A stretch of 64,000 bases of DNA, from assembly GCF_900636545.1 (NCBI RefSeq), contig NZ_LR134290.1, positions 4,216,001 through 4,280,000 on the forward strand, read 5' to 3'. Shown here in pieces: positions 29,078 to 37,906 of this stretch. Both the position numbers and the translations under genes were made by a program. The notes under the pieces were generated by a model. It had not been told where the DNA came from and made no database searches. It saw only the letters and a program-made list of their open reading frames with translations. Position 1 is the first letter of the stretch, and every line of letters begins with the position of its first letter. This DNA is from Pseudomonas mendocina. GTDB lineage: Bacteria; Pseudomonadota; Gammaproteobacteria; Pseudomonadales; Pseudomonadaceae.

Positions 29078-29422
29078 ATGAAACCGACAAGCTTGATCGA
29101 GGCCCTGCAAGACGCCGACATGCTCGAGATCGACAGTCTGTATGCCTGGCAGTTCGACCTCGACACCGAACTGCTGGCGCAGATCAGCGCCGGCACGGCG
29201 GGCAGCGACAGCGCCGCCAAACCGCTGTTGCAGGTGCACTGCATCGATGGTCGCGAACGCCGCCTATGGAAGTTCTCCCTGGCTTCGGTACAGGCCGCGC
29301 GCTACAGCGAAGCGGACGACAGCTGGCTGATCGAAGGCAGCGAGGTCAGCCATACCCTCAAATGCTTTGCCGCCTATCGCGGCGACAATGATGAGGACGA
29401 TGAGGGGCAGGACGAAGCCTGA
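29078..29422 (+). CDS. Conserved hypothetical acidic protein
   Basis: 114-residue protein that I do not recognise beyond its conserved position in pseudomonads. It starts MKPTSLIEALQDADMLEIDSL, has a mixed alpha/beta pattern (LLQVHCIDGRERRLWKFSL; DDSWLIEGSEVSHTLKCFAAYR) and ends in a very acidic tail (DNDEDDEGQDEA). A GTG at 29066 is a possible alternative start. Spacing of 16 bases from the gene before and three from the methyltransferase after suggests one operon. Confidence 0.7.
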   Translation: MKPTSLIEALQDADMLEIDSLYAWQFDLDTELLAQISAGTAGSDSAAKPLLQVHCIDGRERRLWKFSLASVQAARYSEADDSWLIEGSEVSHTLKCFAAYRGDNDEDDEGQDEA

Positions 29423-29425
29423 ACC

Positions 29426-30037
29426 ATGGGCCTTTATGACCGCCATATCCTGCCGCACCTGATCGATTTCGCCTGCGGCATGGGCGCGGTGATGAAGGCG
29501 CGCTCGCAACTCGTGCCACAGGCGCGCGGTCGCGTGCTGGAAATCGGCATCGGCAGCGGACTCAACCTGAGTTTCTACGATCCGCAGCGGGTCGAAGTGG
29601 TGGTTGGCGTCGACCCATCCGCCGCCATGCAGCGCCTGGCCCGTGAACGCGTCGCGCGCTGCCAGGTGCCGGTGGAAATGATCGCCCTGGAACTGGGGCA
29701 GATTCAGGCAGCGAATGCCAGCTTCGATGACATCGTCTGCACTTTCACCCTGTGCACTATCCCCGATGCCATCGCCGCCCTGCGCGAAATGCGCCGCGTA
29801 CTCAAGCCTGGCGGGCGCCTGCTGTTCTGCGAACACGGTCTGGCGCCGGATCTGCCGGTGGTGCGCTGGCAAAAGCGCCTGACGCCGCTGTGGAAACCGC
29901 TGGCCGGCGGCTGCCATCTGGATCGCGACATACCCGCGCTGATAGGAGCCGGCGGCTTTCATATCCGCGAACTGAGCACCGGCTATCTCAAGGGGCCAAG
30001 GCCGATGACCCACGTCTATCGCGGCTGGGCCGACTGA
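29426..30037 (+). CDS. Class I SAM-dependent methyltransferase
   Basis: 203-residue Methyltransf_11-type enzyme: SAM-binding motif VLEIGIGSGLNLSFYD (about 37-52), acidic second-strand residue in VVGVDPSAAM, and post-I motifs DDIVCTFTLCTIPD and EMRRVLKPGGRLLFCEHG. The overall look resembles the METTL7/phospholipid or thiol methyltransferase group; the substrate is unknown. Last gene of the small plus-strand operon and convergent with the response regulator gene. Confidence 0.85.
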   Translation: MGLYDRHILPHLIDFACGMGAVMKARSQLVPQARGRVLEIGIGSGLNLSFYDPQRVEVVVGVDPSAAMQRLARERVARCQVPVEMIALELGQIQAANASFDDIVCTFTLCTIPDAIAALREMRRVLKPGGRLLFCEHGLAPDLPVVRWQKRLTPLWKPLAGGCHLDRDIPALIGAGGFHIRELSTGYLKGPRPMTHVYRGWAD

Positions 30038-30038
30038 C

Positions 30039-30680
30039 TTAGCTGCTTACCGCGCCGGAACGCAGCGCCAGCGGATCGACCAGCCCGGCGGCGATGGTCA
30101 TGCCTACCAGTTCCGGCAGCGTCTCGGCCTGCATACGCTTCATCACCCGCGAGCGATACAGGTCGACTGTCTTCACGCTGATTTCGAGCTGCTCGGCCAC
30201 TTCGCGGTTGGTGTAACCGCGCACCAACGGCAGCAGCACGTCCCGCTCACGCGGGGTGAGCTGATCGAGCCGTGCCTGCACCTCGGCCAGACGCGCATCG
30301 CGCCGCGGGCGGGCCGGACGACGATCCAGCGCCTGCTGCACGCTGTCGAGCAGCAATTGCTCGTTGTAGGGCTTCTCGATGAAATCCACCGCGCCGGCCT
30401 TGAACGCGCGCACGACGATGGGCACGTCAGCATGCCCGCTGACGAAGATCACCGGCAGGTCGATACCACGCGCGCGCATCTCCTCCTGCACATTCAGCCC
30501 ACCCATGCCGGGCATGCGCACATCAAGCAGCACGCAGGCATTGGCGGTCGGGTCGCAAGCCTCAAGAAAGGCCCGACCGCTGGTGAATGGCACGCCAGTC
30601 AGCCCCACCGACTCCAGCAGCCAGAGCGTCGAGTCGAGCATGCCCTGGTCGTCATCGACCACATAAACCCGTTGTTGCAT
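30039..30680 (-). CDS. FixJ-family response regulator
   Basis: 213-residue regulator: N-terminal receiver domain (VYVVDDDQGMLDSTLWLLES, phospho-acceptor Asp53 in LLDVRMPG, Lys in FIEKPYNEQLL) and C-terminal LuxR-type helix-turn-helix (LTPRERDVLLPLVRGYTNREVAEQLEISVKTVDLYRSRVMKRM). Partner of the soluble PAS histidine kinase upstream on the same strand, from which it is separated by a REP palindrome. It likely controls the divergent acyl-CoA synthetase and following genes, by position. Start 30680 is the family N-terminus; the frame is open further into the REP element. Confidence 0.92.
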   Translation of the reverse strand: MQQRVYVVDDDQGMLDSTLWLLESVGLTGVPFTSGRAFLEACDPTANACVLLDVRMPGMGGLNVQEEMRARGIDLPVIFVSGHADVPIVVRAFKAGAVDFIEKPYNEQLLLDSVQQALDRRPARPRRDARLAEVQARLDQLTPRERDVLLPLVRGYTNREVAEQLEISVKTVDLYRSRVMKRMQAETLPELVGMTIAAGLVDPLALRSGAVSS

Positions 30681-30716
30681 CCCTGTACTGCTCCTCTTGT
30701 TGTTATGCGTTTCATC

Positions 30717-30776
30717 GTCGCGGCTGAAGCCCCTCCCAAAGTTCGCACGCTCCGTGGGAGGGGCTTTAGCCGCGAC
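30717..30776. repeat. REP palindrome (copy 1)
   Basis: Arms of 22 bases (30717-30738 and 30755-30776) built on GGCTGAAGCCCCTCCC and GGGAGGGGCTTTAGCC with one mismatch, ending GTCGCG/CGCGAC. It sits between the kinase and regulator genes. Related copies occur at 34466-34516 and 63182-63234, with a partial copy at 63270-63293. Confidence 0.85.
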
Positions 30777-32700
30777 TGTTCGACAACGATTCATCGTCCC
30801 TGCCCAACGGCAAGCGACACTCCAGGCACAACCCGCCCGCCTCGGCCGAAAAGGCCTCCAGCGAACCGCCGAAGCCTTCGATGATGCTGCGGCTCATGGA
30901 CAGGCCAAGCCCCAGACCATCGGCCTTGCTGGTGTAGAAGGGCGTGAACAGCTTGGCCATCTGCTCGTCGCTGACGCCCGGCCCCTGGTCGATCACCCGG
31001 ATCGCCAGGCTGCCGTCCGCTTCGCTTGCCTCCAGACGCACCTGCGAAGGGGCTCCGGGGTGGCGTTCGCGGTTGGCATCGATGGAATTGCGCAGCAGGT
31101 TGAGCAGCACCTGCTCGAGCAGGACGCGGTCGGCGAATACCAGCGGCAGATTGTCCGGCAACAGGTCGCTGACTGCCACCTGCGCTGTGCCGGCCTCCCA
31201 GTTGCACAGGCGCACCGCTTCGCGCGCCACCTCGGCCAGATCCAGCTCTTGCATGCGCCGCTGGCCCTTGCGCAGAAAGGCGCGCAGGCGCTTGATCACG
31301 GCCGAGGCGTGGTTGGCGTGCTCGGTGATACGCGCCAGGCCCTGGCCCACCTTGTCCACCCCGACCGGATCGCCGCCCACCCCCTGCAAATAGCGCTGGC
31401 TGGCGCTGGCGTAGTTGACCACCGCAGCCAGCGGCTGGTTGATCTCGTGGGCGATACCCGAGGCCAGTTCGCCCAGGGTGATCAGCCGCGTTGTGTGCGC
31501 CAGCTCGTCCTCCAGGCGGCGCTTGTTCTCCTCGGCCTGGATGCGCGCGGTAATGTCACGCGACACGCTGACCACCTCCACCACCGCGCCGGTGTAGGTC
31601 TCGCGAATCGCGCGGCTGGCGGTCTCGAACCACAGGTAATGGCCGTCGCGATGACGAATGCGATAGCTCATGGTGTGGTAGCCATCCTGCTCCAGAGCCT
31701 CGCGCGCCTGCTTGGCTTGCTGAGCCTGATCCTGCGGATGCAGCAGGCTGTCGACCGCCATGCCGCGCAGCTCTTCCGGCCAGTAGCCGAGCAACGTCCA
31801 ACTGGCAGGCGTGGCGTCGAGGAACACGCCGTCCGGGGTGTGCCGGGAAATCAGGTCCGTGGTGTTCTCGGTGATCAGCCGGTACAGGCGCCGTGCCCGC
31901 GCGGCCTCACGCTGCTCACGAACCTCGCGGGTGGCCTCGCGGCAGCGCGCCAGCACGCGGCGCTCGGCGACATCGGGAATGAAACTCCATATCAGGATGC
32001 GCTCGCCATCCTGCGCCTCCACCGCTTCCACAGCCCGCGACTGCTCCAGGCAGGCGCGCACCAGCGGCAAATGGTTCACCGGCAGCAGCTCGCCGACCTG
32101 AGCCAGCGAGCGCTCACCAAGTAGCCCCTGCAACGCCGCGTTGCTCTCCAGCAGACGCGCCTCGGCGTCGAGCAGCAGCGCCGGCTGCGGGTCGGATGAC
32201 AGCAGCGGCGCACTGCGCGCCAGCCCCGAGGCCAGTTCGACCATCTGCACCAGCAGTTCACGAAGCCAGGGCAGCCATTCCAGCCCGGCCGACTCGTCGA
32301 CCTGCAACAGCAGCACGCCGGGCTGGCCGGGCTGCAGCTGCAGAGCCAGCGCCTGACCATGATGCAGCGCGGCGCGGCGCAGACGCCCGGCTAGCCAGCA
32401 CGGCAGCCGGCGCAGAGCGTCGAAGTTCAGACTCGCCTGCTCACCGAACGCCGCAAATAGCGCTTCGTCGCTGGCCTCCAGCGGATCACCCATGCCGGGC
32501 GGCAAGCGTGGCCCATCATCCTCCTGAGCGTAGGTGCGGCTGGCCGGCTGCCAGGCCAGGTACCAGGCCTGGCGCACCTGCGGGCACCCCAGCAAGGCCT
32601 GGCGCAAGGCCTCGGCTCGAGCGCCCAGCGGTGGCGCCTCGCGCTGGATGCGCAGCCAGGACTGCAGGGGAACGGCTGAGAGATGAGCGTCATTCTTCAT
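30766..32700 (-). CDS. Cytoplasmic PAS sensor histidine kinase
   Basis: 644-residue kinase without signal peptide or transmembrane segments. Order: an N-terminal region of unknown fold (1-165), a weak PAS-like segment (about 170-255), a clear PAS/PAC domain (about 272-385, TTDLISRHTPDGVFLDATPASWTLLG ... HRDGHYLWFETASRAIRE), then HisKA with His418 in GELASGIAHEINQPLAA and HATPase_c (NLLRNSIDA, DQGPGVSDEQ, GLGLGLSMSRSI). The architecture is FixL/DctB-like but soluble, so it senses a cytoplasmic cue such as an acyl-CoA, redox state or oxygen; no haem-ligand pattern was confirmed. The adjacent FixJ-type regulator is its likely partner. Confidence 0.92.
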   Translation of the reverse strand: MKNDAHLSAVPLQSWLRIQREAPPLGARAEALRQALLGCPQVRQAWYLAWQPASRTYAQEDDGPRLPPGMGDPLEASDEALFAAFGEQASLNFDALRRLPCWLAGRLRRAALHHGQALALQLQPGQPGVLLLQVDESAGLEWLPWLRELLVQMVELASGLARSAPLLSSDPQPALLLDAEARLLESNAALQGLLGERSLAQVGELLPVNHLPLVRACLEQSRAVEAVEAQDGERILIWSFIPDVAERRVLARCREATREVREQREAARARRLYRLITENTTDLISRHTPDGVFLDATPASWTLLGYWPEELRGMAVDSLLHPQDQAQQAKQAREALEQDGYHTMSYRIRHRDGHYLWFETASRAIRETYTGAVVEVVSVSRDITARIQAEENKRRLEDELAHTTRLITLGELASGIAHEINQPLAAVVNYASASQRYLQGVGGDPVGVDKVGQGLARITEHANHASAVIKRLRAFLRKGQRRMQELDLAEVAREAVRLCNWEAGTAQVAVSDLLPDNLPLVFADRVLLEQVLLNLLRNSIDANRERHPGAPSQVRLEASEADGSLAIRVIDQGPGVSDEQMAKLFTPFYTSKADGLGLGLSMSRSIIEGFGGSLEAFSAEAGGLCLECRLPLGRDDESLSNSRG

Positions 32701-32778
32701 ATAGTAATTATTCTATAAAACCTTGGTACAATTTCCATACATAATAGAAATGACCTATAAATCGACACCAGCAAGCTT

Positions 32779-32801
32779 CGGTAATGCCTGCATCATTACC
32801 G
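32779..32801. promoter_or_regulatory. Inverted-repeat operator candidate upstream of acyl-CoA synthetase
   Basis: Perfect repeat CGGTAATG-N7-CATTACCG with spacer CCTGCAT, 41 bases before the synthetase start and in the divergent region shared with the histidine kinase gene. The surrounding 140 bases are AT-rich for this genome. It is the obvious candidate for a dimeric regulator such as the FixJ-type protein encoded at 30039-30680. There is no T-run, so it is not a terminator. Confidence 0.55.
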
Positions 32802-32841
32802 GAATAACCAGAGCTAACAATCAGCCAAAGGTGTATCCGCC

Positions 32842-34461
32842 ATGTCGATCTACGAGCAGGGCCTCGGCCGCGCCGCCGTCAACCATGTTGCCCTCAGCCC
32901 ACTGAGCTTCATCGAACGTACAGCGGCGGTATACCCGCACTACCCGGCGGTGGTGCATGGCTCGATTCGTCGCAACTGGGCCGAAACCTACGCGCGTTGC
33001 CGACGCCTGGCCTCGGCGCTGGCAGGCCGTGGCATCGGCAAGGGCGACACGGTAGCGGTGATGCTGCCGAACATCCCGGCCATGCTCGAAGCGCATTTCG
33101 GCGTGCCGATGATCGGCGCGGTGCTCAACACCCTCAACGTGCGCCTGGATGCCGAGGCGATCGCCTTCATGCTGCAGCATGGCGAAGCCAAGGTGGTGAT
33201 CGCCGACCGCGAGTTCTTCGATGTGATCCACGCCGCCATCGGCATGCTCGACCACCCGCCGCTGGTGATCGACGTCGACGACCCCGAGTACGGCGAGGGC
33301 CAGGCGGTCAGCGAGCTGGACTACGAGGCCTTCCTCGCCGAGGGCGACCCCGAATTCGCCTGGCAGTGGCCCACCGACGAGTGGCAGGCGATCAGCCTCA
33401 ACTACACCTCGGGCACCACCGGCAATCCCAAGGGCGTGGTCTATCACCACCGCGGTGCCTTCCTTAATGCCATGGGCAACCAGATGACCTGGGCCATGGG
33501 CAACCACCCGGTCTACCTGTGGACCCTGCCGATGTTTCACTGCAATGGCTGGTGCTACCCCTGGACGATCACCGCCCTGGCTGGCGTGCATGTGTTCCTG
33601 CGCCGCGTCGACCCGGCGAAGATCCTCACCCTGATCCGCGACGAGCAGGTCACCCACCTGTGCGGCGCGCCCATCGTGCTCAACGCCCTGGTCAACATGC
33701 CGCCAGAAGCCAAGGCCGCCATCGACCATCCGGTCAAGGCCATGGTCGCCGGCGCTGCGCCGCCCGCGAAGGTGATCGGCGCGGTGGAGGAGATGGGCAT
33801 CCATGTCACCCATGTATACGGCCTGACCGAGGTCTACGGCCCGGTGACCCTGTGCGCGTGGCACGCCGAATGGGACGAACTGCCGCTGGAAGAACGCGCC
33901 ACCATCAAGGCGCGCCAGGGCGTGCGCTACCCCACTCTGGAAGGGGTGATGGTGGCCGACCCGAAAACCCTGGAGCCGGTGCCGCGCGACGGCCAGACCA
34001 TCGGCGAGATCTTCATGCGCGGCAACACTGTGATGAAGGGCTACCTGAAGAACCCCAGCGCCACCGCCGAAGCCTTCGAGGGCGGCTGGTTCCACACCGG
34101 CGACCTGGGCGTGTGCCACGCCGACGGCTACGTGGAAATCCGCGACCGGCTCAAGGACATCATCATCTCCGGCGGCGAGAACATCTCCACCATCGAGGTC
34201 GAGGGCGTGCTCTATCGCCACCCGGCGGTGCTGGAGGCGGCCGTGGTCGCCCGCCCGGACGAGAAATGGGGCGAGACGCCCTGCGCCTTCATCACCCTGA
34301 AGACCGGCCAGCAGGCCAGTGAAACCGAGATCATGACCTTCTGCCGCGAGCACCTGGCCGGCTTCAAGGTGCCCAAGACCGTGGTCTTCACCCAGTTGCC
34401 CAAGACCAGCACCGGCAAGATCCAGAAGTTCGTCCTGCGCGATATGGCCAGGGCGCTCTGA
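32842..34461 (+). CDS. Acyl-CoA synthetase (AMP-forming)
   Basis: 539-residue ANL-superfamily ligase that activates a carboxylic acid to its CoA thioester. Motifs: P-loop-like NYTSGTTGNPKGVVYHH, VYGLTEVYGP, WFHTGDLGVCHADGYVEIRDRLKDIIISGGENIS, and the catalytic Lys in KTSTGKIQKFVLR. It resembles the medium-chain/methylmercaptopropionate-type synthetases (DmdB/AlkK group) more than long-chain FadD by length. First plus-strand gene of the degradation locus, divergent from the two-component genes. ATG 32842 lacks a strong ribosome site. Confidence 0.9.
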   Translation: MSIYEQGLGRAAVNHVALSPLSFIERTAAVYPHYPAVVHGSIRRNWAETYARCRRLASALAGRGIGKGDTVAVMLPNIPAMLEAHFGVPMIGAVLNTLNVRLDAEAIAFMLQHGEAKVVIADREFFDVIHAAIGMLDHPPLVIDVDDPEYGEGQAVSELDYEAFLAEGDPEFAWQWPTDEWQAISLNYTSGTTGNPKGVVYHHRGAFLNAMGNQMTWAMGNHPVYLWTLPMFHCNGWCYPWTITALAGVHVFLRRVDPAKILTLIRDEQVTHLCGAPIVLNALVNMPPEAKAAIDHPVKAMVAGAAPPAKVIGAVEEMGIHVTHVYGLTEVYGPVTLCAWHAEWDELPLEERATIKARQGVRYPTLEGVMVADPKTLEPVPRDGQTIGEIFMRGNTVMKGYLKNPSATAEAFEGGWFHTGDLGVCHADGYVEIRDRLKDIIISGGENISTIEVEGVLYRHPAVLEAAVVARPDEKWGETPCAFITLKTGQQASETEIMTFCREHLAGFKVPKTVVFTQLPKTSTGKIQKFVLRDMARAL

Positions 34462-34465
34462 TCCC

Positions 34466-34516
34466 TTGTGGGAGGGGCTTCAGCCGCGAGCGTCGCCGCT
34501 AAAGCGCCTCCCACAA
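34466..34516. repeat. REP palindrome (copy 2)
   Basis: Arms TTGTGGGAGGGGCTTCAGCC... (34466-34489) and the imperfect complement ...GCTAAAGCGCCTCCCACAA (34493-34516). It begins four bases after the acyl-CoA synthetase stop and may protect or stop the mRNA end. Confidence 0.85.
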
Positions 34517-34571
34517 ATCCCCCGTTTTCACAACAACAAGAACCGGCCCAGGCGGCCGACGGAGAACCCTC

Positions 34572-35945
34572 ATGCAAATTTTCAAGCGCCGTGACGGCGA
34601 CGAGCAACCGCACTGGCCCCTCGGCCCGTTCAAGGTGCGCCTGCCCTTCGTGCATTACCGTTGGGAAACCGCCGAGATGCTGCAGGCACTGATCATGTTC
34701 GTGGTCAGCCTGGCGATGATCCCGCTGCTGGAGAAATACCTCGGCCTGCCCTACGACGTGGCCCTGGCCTATGTGGTGGTATGCGGCATCGGCTTCATGC
34801 TGCCGGCGCTGCTCGGCGTGCCGCTGGTGCCGGGCTGGATCACCCCCGGCATCCCTGTGGTGTTGCTGTTTCTCGGCAACTACGAGCCCGGCCCTGCGGC
34901 CATTCAGGCACTGTTCGCCCTGCAGTTCCTGGTGTTCGCGATCTTCCTCTTCCTCGGCGTCACCCGCCTGGGCAGTGCACTGGTACGACTGATCCCCAAC
35001 TCGATGAAGGGCGGCATCATCATCGGCGCCGGTATCGCCGCACTGATGGGCGAGATCAGCGCCGGCGGCCGCCTGGCCAACACGCCGATCTCTCTGGTTC
35101 TCGGCAGCCTGATCTGCCTGTACCTGATGTTCTCGGTGTCGTTCAAGGGCCTGACCGAGCGCGTGCCCTTCGCCCGCAAGATCGTCAACTACGGCATGGT
35201 GCCAGGCATGCTGATCGCCATCTTCATCGGCATCGCCGTGGGCGAGTACAAGATGCCGGACGTGAAGTGGGGCATCACCGCGCCGGCCTTCGGCGAGATG
35301 TGGAACTACCTGCCGTTCAACGTCGGCTTCCCCGGCCTGGACGTGTTCATGCTGGCCGTGCCCACGGCGGTGATCGCCTACGTGATCGCCTTCGGCGACA
35401 TCATCGTCGGCCAGTCGCTGATGCAGCGCGCCGATGAACTGCGCACCGACGAGGTGATCGAAAACAACGTTGACCGCATCCACCTGGTGACCGCCATCCG
35501 CAACGCCCTGCACGCCTTCTTCGCGCCCTACCCGGGCCTGGCCGGCCCGCTGTGGACGGCGGTGGCGGCGACCATGGCCGAGCGCTACAAGTACGGGCGC
35601 AAGGCGATGGACTCGATCTACAGCGGCGCCGGTACCTTCTGGCTCACCGGTTTCGCCGCGCTGTTCATGCTGCCGCTGGTCAGTTTCTTCCAGCCAGTAC
35701 TGCCGATCGCCCTGTCGCTGACGCTGATCCTCACCGGCTACATCTGCCTGATGGTTGGCTTCGAGCAACTGAACAACAACACCGAGCGCGGCATCGCCGG
35801 CACCATGGGTGTGGTGCTCGCCGTCTACGGCGCGGGCTGGGGCCTGGCCGCGGGCGCTGCGCTGTACATCCTGGTCGAACGCACCCATCTGCTTAAATTC
35901 ACCAGCATCAAGGATAAGTCGCGTAGTCCGGCGGAAGCCGACTGA
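34572..35945 (+). CDS. NCS2/SLC23-like membrane permease
   Basis: 457-residue polytopic protein with about 12 hydrophobic segments. Parts such as GVPLVPGWITPGIPVVLLFLG, LIPNSMKGGIIIGAGIAALMGEI and AYVIAFGDIIVGQSLM recall the nucleobase/ascorbate (NCS2) or benzoate/sulfate permease superfamily, but the substrate cannot be read from sequence. A cytosolic N-terminal tail (FKRRDGDEQPHWPLGPFKVRLPF) precedes the first helix. Position between an acyl-CoA synthetase and an acyl-CoA dehydrogenase suggests it imports the acid that the cluster degrades. Confidence 0.75.
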   Translation: MQIFKRRDGDEQPHWPLGPFKVRLPFVHYRWETAEMLQALIMFVVSLAMIPLLEKYLGLPYDVALAYVVVCGIGFMLPALLGVPLVPGWITPGIPVVLLFLGNYEPGPAAIQALFALQFLVFAIFLFLGVTRLGSALVRLIPNSMKGGIIIGAGIAALMGEISAGGRLANTPISLVLGSLICLYLMFSVSFKGLTERVPFARKIVNYGMVPGMLIAIFIGIAVGEYKMPDVKWGITAPAFGEMWNYLPFNVGFPGLDVFMLAVPTAVIAYVIAFGDIIVGQSLMQRADELRTDEVIENNVDRIHLVTAIRNALHAFFAPYPGLAGPLWTAVAATMAERYKYGRKAMDSIYSGAGTFWLTGFAALFMLPLVSFFQPVLPIALSLTLILTGYICLMVGFEQLNNNTERGIAGTMGVVLAVYGAGWGLAAGAALYILVERTHLLKFTSIKDKSRSPAEAD

Positions 35946-36002
35946 CGCATTTCGTTCCACGCGCCGCGCCTGTCGCGGCGCCTCCGCTGTCGAGGTTGCA
36001 CC

Positions 36003-37775
36003 ATGCCCGAATTCAACGCCCCGCTGCGCGATATGCGCTTCGTCCTCCATGAAGTCTTCCAGGCGCCGAGCCTGTGGGCACGTCTGCCGGCCCTGGCCGA
36101 AACCGTCGATACCGACACCGCCGACGCCATCCTCGAAGAAGCGGCCAAGGTCACCGGCAGCCTGATCGCCCCGCTCAACCGCAGCGGCGACGAAGAAGGC
36201 GCACAGTGGGTCGATGGCGACGTGCGCACCCCGACCGGTTTTCGCGAGGCCTATGCCACCTACACCGAAGGCGGCTGGGTGGGCCTGTCCGGCAACCCGA
36301 ATTACGGCGGCATGGGCATGCCCAAGATGCTCGCCGTGGCCTTCGAGGAGATGCTCTACGCCGCCGGCTCCAGCTTCGCGCTGTACTCGGCGCTGAGCTC
36401 CGGCGCCTGCCTGGCCATCGACGCCCATGCCAGCGAAGACCTTAAAACCACCTACCTGCCGCCGATGTACGAGGGTCGCTGGGCCGGCTCCATGTGCCTG
36501 ACCGAGGCCCATGCCGGCACCGATCTGGGCATCATCCGCACCCGCGCCGAGCCGCAGGCCGATGGCAGCTACAAGGTCACCGGCAGCAAGATCTTTATCA
36601 CCGGCGGTGAGCAGGACCTGACCGAGAACATCATCCATCTGGTGCTGGCCAAGTTGCCGGACGCGCCAGCCGGGCCCAAGGGCATCTCGCTGTTTCTGGT
36701 GCCCAAGGTGATGGTCAACGCCGATGGCAGCCTCGGCGCGCGCAACGCCGTAAGCTGCGGCTCCATCGAACACAAGATGGGCATCAAGGCCTCGGCCACC
36801 TGCGTGATGAACTTCGACGGCGCCACCGGCTACCTGATCGGCGAGGTCAACAAGGGACTGGCGGCGATGTTCACCATGATGAACTACGAGCGTCTGTCCA
36901 TCGGCATCCAGGGCATCGGCTGTGCCGAGGCGTCCTACCAGTCGGCCGTCAGCTACGCCCGCGAACGCATCCAGAGCCGTGCCGCCACTGGCCCGGTCAA
37001 CCACGACAAGGTCGCCGACCCGATCATCGTCCACGCTGACGTGCGTCGCATGCTGCTGACCATGAAAGCGCTGAACGAGGGCGGCCGGGCCTTTGCCTGC
37101 TACGTCGGTCAGCAGCTCGACCTGGCCAAGTACGCCGAGGACGCCAGCGAGCGGCAGAATGCCGAAGCCCTGGTGGCCCTGCTCACCCCAGTGGCCAAGG
37201 CCTTCTTCACCGACACCGGGCTGGAAAGCTGCGTACACGGCCAGCAGGTATTCGGCGGCCATGGCTATATCCGCGAATGGGGCCAGGAGCAGCTGGTGCG
37301 CGACGTGCGCATCGCGCAGATCTACGAAGGCACCAACGGCATCCAGGCACTCGACCTGCTCGGGCGCAAGGTGGTGGCCAATGGCGGCGCCGCGCTGCGC
37401 CTGTTCGCCAGCGAAGTGCGCGACTTCGCCCACGCCCATGAATCGCCCTTCGGTGATCGCCTGGTGGAAGCGCTGGAACGCCTGGAAGCAGTCAGTGGCT
37501 GGCTGCTGGAGCAGGCCAAGAACGAGCCTAACGCCGTCGGCGCCGCCTCGGTGGAGTACCTGCATCTGTTCGGCTACGTCGCCTACGCCTACATGTGGGC
37601 ACGCATGGCCGCCGTGGCACAAAGCAAGCTGGGTGAAGACGAAGCCTTCTACGGCAGCAAGCTCGCGACCGCCGAGTTCTTCTTCGACCGCCTGCTGCCG
37701 CGCACCCTAAGCTTGGAGGCGAGCATTCGTGCAGGCAGCCAATCGCTGTATGGCCTGGCTGCCGAACAGTTTTAA
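36003..37775 (+). CDS. Acyl-CoA dehydrogenase, long form
   Basis: 590-residue flavoprotein of the long acyl-CoA dehydrogenase type with an extra C-terminal helical domain (after about residue 470), like DmdC and related Pseudomonas enzymes. Motifs: MCLTEAHAGTDLGIIRTRAEPQ (FAD/substrate region), FITGGEQDLTENI, and QVFGGHGYIREWGQEQLVRDVRIAQIYEGTNGIQALDL with the catalytic Glu in YEGTNG. Oxidises an acyl-CoA to 2-enoyl-CoA. Lies in a same-strand series with the synthetase, permease and thiolase genes. Confidence 0.92.
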   Translation: MPEFNAPLRDMRFVLHEVFQAPSLWARLPALAETVDTDTADAILEEAAKVTGSLIAPLNRSGDEEGAQWVDGDVRTPTGFREAYATYTEGGWVGLSGNPNYGGMGMPKMLAVAFEEMLYAAGSSFALYSALSSGACLAIDAHASEDLKTTYLPPMYEGRWAGSMCLTEAHAGTDLGIIRTRAEPQADGSYKVTGSKIFITGGEQDLTENIIHLVLAKLPDAPAGPKGISLFLVPKVMVNADGSLGARNAVSCGSIEHKMGIKASATCVMNFDGATGYLIGEVNKGLAAMFTMMNYERLSIGIQGIGCAEASYQSAVSYARERIQSRAATGPVNHDKVADPIIVHADVRRMLLTMKALNEGGRAFACYVGQQLDLAKYAEDASERQNAEALVALLTPVAKAFFTDTGLESCVHGQQVFGGHGYIREWGQEQLVRDVRIAQIYEGTNGIQALDLLGRKVVANGGAALRLFASEVRDFAHAHESPFGDRLVEALERLEAVSGWLLEQAKNEPNAVGAASVEYLHLFGYVAYAYMWARMAAVAQSKLGEDEAFYGSKLATAEFFFDRLLPRTLSLEASIRAGSQSLYGLAAEQF

Positions 37776-37782
37776 ACGTAGG

Positions 37783-37797
37783 GCGGGTGCAACCCGC
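37783..37797. repeat. Short palindrome GCGGGT-GCA-ACCCGC
   Basis: Perfect 6-bp stem just after the acyl-CoA dehydrogenase stop, inside a GTAGGGCGGGTGCAACCCGC unit. It looks like a small dispersed repeat rather than a terminator, since no T-run follows. Confidence 0.5.
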
Positions 37798-37835
37798 TAC
37801 CTCTGAGCCGGTGGCCCTACAAGGTTGAGCGTGTT

Positions 37836-37864
37836 GCGCGGCGCTTCGGCGCCGCGCTTTTTTA
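37836..37864 (+). terminator. Terminator after acyl-CoA dehydrogenase
   Basis: Perfect 9-bp stem GCGCGGCGC/GCGCCGCGC with a TTCG tetraloop, followed by T7. A strong factor-independent terminator, so the thiolase gene 43 bases on probably has its own promoter or relies on read-through. Confidence 0.93.
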
Positions 37865-37906
37865 TTCGAGCCTCGGCTGGCCCTGCCCAGCCGACCAGGA
37901 GTTCTT

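Noticed and set aside
34212..37622. Very long minus-strand open frame (over 1,100 codons) opposite the synthetase, permease and dehydrogenase genes
   Set aside because: It is the antisense shadow of GC-rich coding DNA; translation is His/Gly/Ala/Val-rich without family motifs, while the plus strand encodes three recognisable proteins.
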